A stretch of DNA of 64,000 bases from Palsa-504 sp963739615 (GTDB taxonomy: Bacteria > Actinomycetota > Actinomycetes > Streptosporangiales > Streptosporangiaceae): the NCBI GenBank assembly GCA_963739615.1, contig CAVUBD010000004.1, forward strand, positions 248,001 through 312,000. Reading direction: 5' to 3'. Positions 60,420-64,000 of this stretch are shown here, in pieces. The translations under genes and the position numbers were made by a program. The notes under the pieces are model-generated. The model ran no database searches, was not told the origin of the DNA, and saw only the letters and a list, made by a program, of their open reading frames with translations. The first letter of the stretch is position 1, and each line of letters starts with the position of its first letter.

Positions 60420-60476
60420 TCACCCTGGGATGGGTGATGACGAGACACTTGTCGCCGGGCACGCTGGCGACAAGCT
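60420..60476 (+). promoter_or_regulatory. Recurrent palindrome, site l, with weak -10
   Basis: TCACCC-N6-GGGTGA at 60420-60437 followed by TGACG; CAAGCT (60471-60476) lies at the 33-nt position. In front of the 72-aa protein gene. Confidence 0.58.
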
Positions 60477-60505
60477 GAACCAGCACACTACGAGGCGCGA
60501 CACTG

Positions 60506-60724
60506 GTGCAATCACAGACGTACGAGATCACTTTCGCCGGCCCGGCGGGGAGCATGCTGCGCGCGGAATTCGACGACTGCGAGGTCATCGCGGGCCCGGG
60601 CACGACAACCCTCCGCGCCGAACTGCCGGACCAGGCAGCCCTGACCGGGCTGGTACTACGGATCACCGGCCTCGGCCTTGAGCTGATCGACATGCACGTC
60701 GTGGCGCCGCCAGCCGGCGCCTGA
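60506..60724 (+). CDS. Small conserved hypothetical protein (72 aa)
   Basis: GTG 60506: MQSQTYEITFAGPAGSMLRA, then EFDDCEVIAGPGTTTLRAEL and LTGLVLRITGLGLELIDMHVV. A beta-alpha-beta pattern like a small ACT- or ferredoxin-like domain. Such short proteins are common next to LAL-LuxR genes or stress clusters in actinobacteria; role unknown. No clear ribosome-binding site before the GTG. Its own palindrome (site l) is 69 bp upstream. Confidence 0.75.
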   Translation: MQSQTYEITFAGPAGSMLRAEFDDCEVIAGPGTTTLRAELPDQAALTGLVLRITGLGLELIDMHVVAPPAGA

Positions 60725-60800
60725 GGCTGCTGCCCTGTCCGACGGCGCCGTGACAGGCCGTTGTGCGCGTTCTGACAGCGGCATGCGTCAGGATGTCATC

Positions 60801-61799
60801 ATGCGATATGACGCGATGACGCCGAACGCGATCGAGGCCGCCGGCCTGGTCAAGCGGTTCGGCAAGACACTGGCCCTGGACGGCATCGACCTGGTCGCCA
60901 GGCAGGGCCGGGTACTCGGCATGCTCGGGCCCAACGGGGCGGGCAAGACCACCGCGGTGCGGATCCTGGCCACGCTGCTGCGGCCGGACGGCGGGCAAGC
61001 GACCGTCTGCGGCTACGACGTAGTGCGCGACGCCCACCAGGTCCGGCAGCTCATTGGCCTCACCGGGCAGTACGCGTCTATGGACGAGGGGCTGTCGGGG
61101 ACCAACAACCTCATCATGATCGGACGCCTGCTCGGCATCTCACGGTCGGATGCCCGGGCGCGGGCAAGGGAACTGCTCGCCCGCTTCGATCTAGCCGACG
61201 CTGCCGCCCGGCCGGTGAAGACCTACTCAGGCGGAATGCGGCGCAGGCTGGACCTAGCCGCCAGCCTGGTCGGCAACCCCAGGGTGCTGTACCTCGACGA
61301 GCCGACGACGGGACTTGACCCGCGCAGCCGGACCGACGTATGGGGCATGATCCGCGGGCTCGTCTCGGAAGGCGTCACGGTGCTGCTCACCACCCAGTAC
61401 CTCGACGAGGCCGACCAGCTCGCGCACGACATCGTGGTCATCGACCACGGCACGGTCGTCGCGACGGGGACGCCCGATGAGCTGAAGGCCAAGACCGGCG
61501 GCCAGGTGCTGCAGGTCTCGCCCGCCGACCCGGCCCGGATGCCCGAGGTCACCGCGCTGATGGCGAGGCTGATCAAGGCCGAGGTAACGACCGACGCCGG
61601 GAACGGGGTGGCCACCGCACCCATCACCGACGCGGCCCTGGTGCCGCATATTTTCCGCGAGCTCGATGACAGGGGCATCGAGCTGGCCGAGTTCACGCTC
61701 CGCAAGCCCAGCATGGACGAGGTCTTCTTCGCATTCACCGGGCAGGGGGCGGATGACGAGGAAAATGGCCGCCGCGAACTTGAGGAGACTAACCGATGA
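60801..61799 (+). CDS. DrrA-family ABC transporter ATP-binding protein
   Basis: 332 residues, ATG 60801 (CAGGA upstream; ATG 60783 possible). AIEAAGLVKRFGKTLALDGIDL, Walker A GPNGAGKTTAVRIL, Q-loop TGQYASMDEGLSGTNNL, signature KTYSGGMRRRLDLAASL, Walker B PRVLYLDEPTTGLDP, H-loop/switch LLTTQYLDEADQLAHDI, then the DrrA C-terminal domain ending ELAEFTLRKPSMDEVFFAFTG. Drives export of drugs or lipids together with the next gene, which overlaps by ATGA. Confidence 0.95.
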   Translation: MRYDAMTPNAIEAAGLVKRFGKTLALDGIDLVARQGRVLGMLGPNGAGKTTAVRILATLLRPDGGQATVCGYDVVRDAHQVRQLIGLTGQYASMDEGLSGTNNLIMIGRLLGISRSDARARARELLARFDLADAAARPVKTYSGGMRRRLDLAASLVGNPRVLYLDEPTTGLDPRSRTDVWGMIRGLVSEGVTVLLTTQYLDEADQLAHDIVVIDHGTVVATGTPDELKAKTGGQVLQVSPADPARMPEVTALMARLIKAEVTTDAGNGVATAPITDAALVPHIFRELDDRGIELAEFTLRKPSMDEVFFAFTGQGADDEENGRRELEETNR

Positions 61800-62611
61800 C
61801 CGCGATCGTGGCACCGGCCACCGTTCCGGCGCCGGCCCGCAGGCTCAGCCCGCTGGGCGGGCTGCGGAACACCTTCACGCTGACCTGGCGCAGTGTGCTG
61901 AAGATCAGGACCAACATGGAGGAGGTGTTCGGCCTCAGCCTGCAGCCGATCACGTTCCTCCTGCTGTTCACCTACGTGCTGGGCGGGGCCATCGCGCACG
62001 GCAGCACGCACGAGTACCTGCAGTTCGAACTGCCGGGACTGCTCGTCATGACGGTGGTGTTCGCCACCTTGGGCACCGGGCTCGCGCTCAACCAGGACAT
62101 CTCCAGCGGCGTCTTCGACCGGTTCCGCAGCCTGCCCATCGCCCGCTGGGCACCGCTCGCGGGCGCCGTCCTGGGCGATATGGTGCGGTACTTCATATCG
62201 ATCGCGATCACCATCGGCTTCGGGATGATCCTCGGGTTCCGGGTGACCACCAATCCGTTCTCCGCCGTCGTCGGCGTCCTGTTGCTTATCGCCTTCGCCG
62301 TGGCCATGTGCTGGGTGTCTGCCCTCATCGGCATGCTGGTGAAGACGCCGCAGGGAGTTCAGGCGTTCGGGTTCATCGCGTTCTTCCCGCTCGTGTTCGG
62401 CAGCAACCTGTTCGCGCCGACCGCGACCATGCCCGGCTGGCTGCAGGCCTTCGTGAAGGTCAACCCGATAACCGTCCTGACCGAAGCGGAACGCGGCCTG
62501 CTCACCGGCGGCGCAGTGGCCGTTCCGGCCGTCAAGTCACTGCTATGGGCGCTCGGCATCTTCGTGGTGTTCGCCCCGCTGGCGGTCCGCGTCTACCGCC
62601 GCAAGACCTAG
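61796..62611 (+). CDS. DrrB-family ABC transporter permease
   Basis: 271 residues from ATG 61796, overlapping the ATPase stop. ABC2_membrane type: NTFTLTWRSVLKIRTNMEEVFGLSLQPITFLLLFTYVLGGAI, then DISSGVFDRFRSLPIARWAPLAGAVLGDMVRY (ABC-2 signature), and four more helices ending VNPITVLTEAERGLLTGG. Forms the membrane pore of the exporter. The cargo is unknown; neighbouring genes give no biosynthetic cluster. Confidence 0.94.
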   Translation: MTAIVAPATVPAPARRLSPLGGLRNTFTLTWRSVLKIRTNMEEVFGLSLQPITFLLLFTYVLGGAIAHGSTHEYLQFELPGLLVMTVVFATLGTGLALNQDISSGVFDRFRSLPIARWAPLAGAVLGDMVRYFISIAITIGFGMILGFRVTTNPFSAVVGVLLLIAFAVAMCWVSALIGMLVKTPQGVQAFGFIAFFPLVFGSNLFAPTATMPGWLQAFVKVNPITVLTEAERGLLTGGAVAVPAVKSLLWALGIFVVFAPLAVRVYRRKT

Positions 62612-62636
62612 CCGGGGCGTCAGCGCGGCCACCTTG

Positions 62637-64000
62637 TCAGGCCGCGTCGACGGTGATCGCGACGGCGCCGACCGCTAGCGTGATCGCGTCATCGCGGTCC
62701 AGCCCACGACCGTGCTCGTAGCGGGCATCGAACCCGGCCTGGCCCAGCGCGGCCCGGGCCGAGTCCCTGGCCACTGGGGCGTCCAGGCTGCCTTCGTCGA
62801 AGCAGCCCCGCATGGTGTGGGCAGCGCCGAGCAAGGTAGCCGCAACCTCGGCCGCCTTGGCGGGAGGCTGGGGCTGGGCGGGACGCAGGACGAACACGGC
62901 GATGGACTCCATCACGGCGGCGAGCACCGGGCGTTCGACCCACTCGGCCGCAATAGCGAGCGCTTCGGCCAGCAGCCTCCGGCAGCGGGCTTCGTCTCCG
63001 GCCGCCAGGACGGTCAGGGCGAGCCTGGCCTGAACCAGCGAGCGCAGGCCGTTCCACCAGCCCGACTGCTTATCCGCCAGCCAGGTCATTACCTTCTCGC
63101 CGTGGCGCGTTGCCGCGGCGGTATCGCCTTCGCGGAAGTGCAACTCCGATCGCACCAGGCCAAGCCACACCACCGCGTCGCTTAGGCCGATGCCGAGCTG
63201 AGCTGCACCCTGCTCAGCCCGTTCCAGGTCCGCGCGCGCCCCCGCCAGGTCACCCATCCGCAGCCGGATCGACGCGAGCTTTCCCACGATATGGGAGAGG
63301 TCCCCCCAGGCACGGAGCTCACTAGCCTGCGCCCCGGCACCCTCGAGAGCCGCGACCGCGGCCGGGTAGTCCGCTCTCAGCTCGGCAAACTCGGCCAGCT
63401 GGACGAGCACGGCGGCCGCTCCCCATACCTCGCCCAGGGCACGGAAAGCGGTCAGGGACTCCCGGCACTGCGATTCTGCCCCGTCCAGCCGGCCGAGCAT
63501 GCCTCCGAACGTGCTCCGCATCAGGGGCGCGGCCGCCCGCACCCATGGATCCCGCGACGTCGCGTACTGGTCAAATACGGCCAGGGCACGCTCGGGATCA
63601 CGCTCATAGACAGCGATCATCGGCTCGCCCATCGCGACGATCGGGTGATTCGACGGCGCGTCCGGTGACAACTCGGCGAAGTCGGCCAGGGCCGCGGCCA
63701 GCACGGGCATCATCGCGTCCATCTCCCAGCTTGTGCCGACCGCGGTGAGCGCGCCGACCACCCGGGCCTCGGCCATCCGCGGCGAACGCTCGCGGGGGGC
63801 GAGCGCGAGAGCCTGGCGAGCCAGCCCTTCCGGCTCGCCAGGCTGCCCGCGCAGCATCCAGTACCAGCCGAGCGCCCGCACGAACCGCAGCGCGGTATCC
63901 GCGTCCTGGTTCGCGATCGTCCAGCGCAGCGCGGCATGAATGTTGTCCTGCTCGCTGACCAGCTCACGCAGCCAGTGCCGCTGGTCCGCCGCGCGCAACT
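62637..64000 (-). CDS. BTAD/AfsR-like regulator, C-terminal TPR region (runs off right edge)
   Basis: Open from the right edge to the stop at 62637-62639 (454 residues visible). HWLRELVSEQDNIHAALRWTIANQDADTALRFVRALGWYWMLRG is the start of the C-terminal TPR block following the NB-ARC ATPase in AfsR/BTAD-domain regulators. Repeats such as RMAEARVVGALTAVGTSW, ALVQ/VLVQLAEFAELRADYPAAVAALEGAG, AIRLRMGDLAGARADLERAEQGAAQLG follow. The typical ending TLLGAAHTMRGCFDEGSLDAPVARDSARAALGQAGFDARYEHGRGLDRDDAI is present. N-terminal DNA-binding and ATPase domains lie outside the window. Confidence 0.9.
   Translation of the reverse strand, partial: LRAADQRHWLRELVSEQDNIHAALRWTIANQDADTALRFVRALGWYWMLRGQPGEPEGLARQALALAPRERSPRMAEARVVGALTAVGTSWEMDAMMPVLAAALADFAELSPDAPSNHPIVAMGEPMIAVYERDPERALAVFDQYATSRDPWVRAAAPLMRSTFGGMLGRLDGAESQCRESLTAFRALGEVWGAAAVLVQLAEFAELRADYPAAVAALEGAGAQASELRAWGDLSHIVGKLASIRLRMGDLAGARADLERAEQGAAQLGIGLSDAVVWLGLVRSELHFREGDTAAATRHGEKVMTWLADKQSGWWNGLRSLVQARLALTVLAAGDEARCRRLLAEALAIAAEWVERPVLAAVMESIAVFVLRPAQPQPPAKAAEVAATLLGAAHTMRGCFDEGSLDAPVARDSARAALGQAGFDARYEHGRGLDRDDAITLAVGAVAITVDAA

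Overview
ORGANISM. The window is high-GC DNA with frequent GTG/TTG starts, overlapping ATGA/GTGA gene junctions and apparently leaderless promoters. It carries an actinobacterium-specific sepH, AfsR/BTAD-type and LAL-type LuxR regulators, a RamB/ScfR-like regulator beside isocitrate lyase, and PPK2, DUF1269 and DUF2252 stress genes. This fits a soil Actinomycetota chromosome, possibly Streptosporangiales; the family-level placement is inference only. No rRNA, convincing tRNA or CRISPR array is seen. LAYOUT. (1) 1-29 kb is an accessory region full of broken genes. It holds a glgX 3' end, an arylsulfatase tail, an internally deleted quinone oxidoreductase with a beheaded TetR gene, and an SRPBCC gene that stops where an IS110 remnant begins; that remnant is itself cut by a Tn554-like recombinase element (integrase, DUF6262 protein, small HTH-like protein) joined to a LuxR-AAA fragment. 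A plus-strand redox/efflux cluster follows (8.1-13.5 kb: OsmC, flavin monooxygenase, FAD oxidoreductase, MFS, MaoC, unknown), in which three genes carry frameshifts or deletions. At 16-20 kb two related leaderless antitoxin genes each precede a truncated PIN toxin, and between them lies a collapsed defence-like locus ending in a JetD (Wadjet)-like gene. RecD2 is decayed at 22-23 kb, and an intact VapBC pair is at 25.2-25.8 kb. (2) 26-30.5 kb is a fatty-acid/glyoxylate block: acyl-CoA dehydrogenase (frameshifted at its end), a frameshifted RamB/ScfR-like regulator and intact aceA. The 3' end of the dehydrogenase gene plus its downstream DNA is repeated at 18.7-19.0 kb. (3) 30.5-39 kb holds DUF2252, a formylglycine-generating enzyme, a GT2 glycosyltransferase, a MarR regulator with an MMPL remnant, sepH, a GAP/LysE-like transporter, a CMD protein and a SHOCT protein. 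(4) 39-60 kb is a stress/ion-homeostasis region: APC permease, SulP, MFS, a P-type ATPase flanked by arginine-deiminase-pathway remnants (arcA and arcC 5' ends), two nearly identical DUF1269 genes, CPBP protease, a PF10081-type hydrolase (frameshifted), PAP2 phosphatase, ECF sigma factor, PPK2, a diacylglycerol-kinase-like lipid kinase and an LAL LuxR regulator. (5) 60.5-64 kb holds a small conserved protein, a DrrAB-type ABC exporter and the C-terminal part of a BTAD/AfsR-like regulator running off the edge. HOW IT WORKS TOGETHER. The most notable signal is a palindrome, TCACCC-N5/6-GGGTGA, found at nine places between 30.5 and 60.4 kb (eight perfect, one with a single mismatch) plus one further degenerate copy, nearly always in front of the region 3-5 genes. 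At four sites (37.2, 42.5, 52.1 and 57.2 kb) a -10-like hexamer starts after exactly 33 nt on the side of the adjacent gene. This looks like a locally clustered stress regulon under one unidentified transcription factor.
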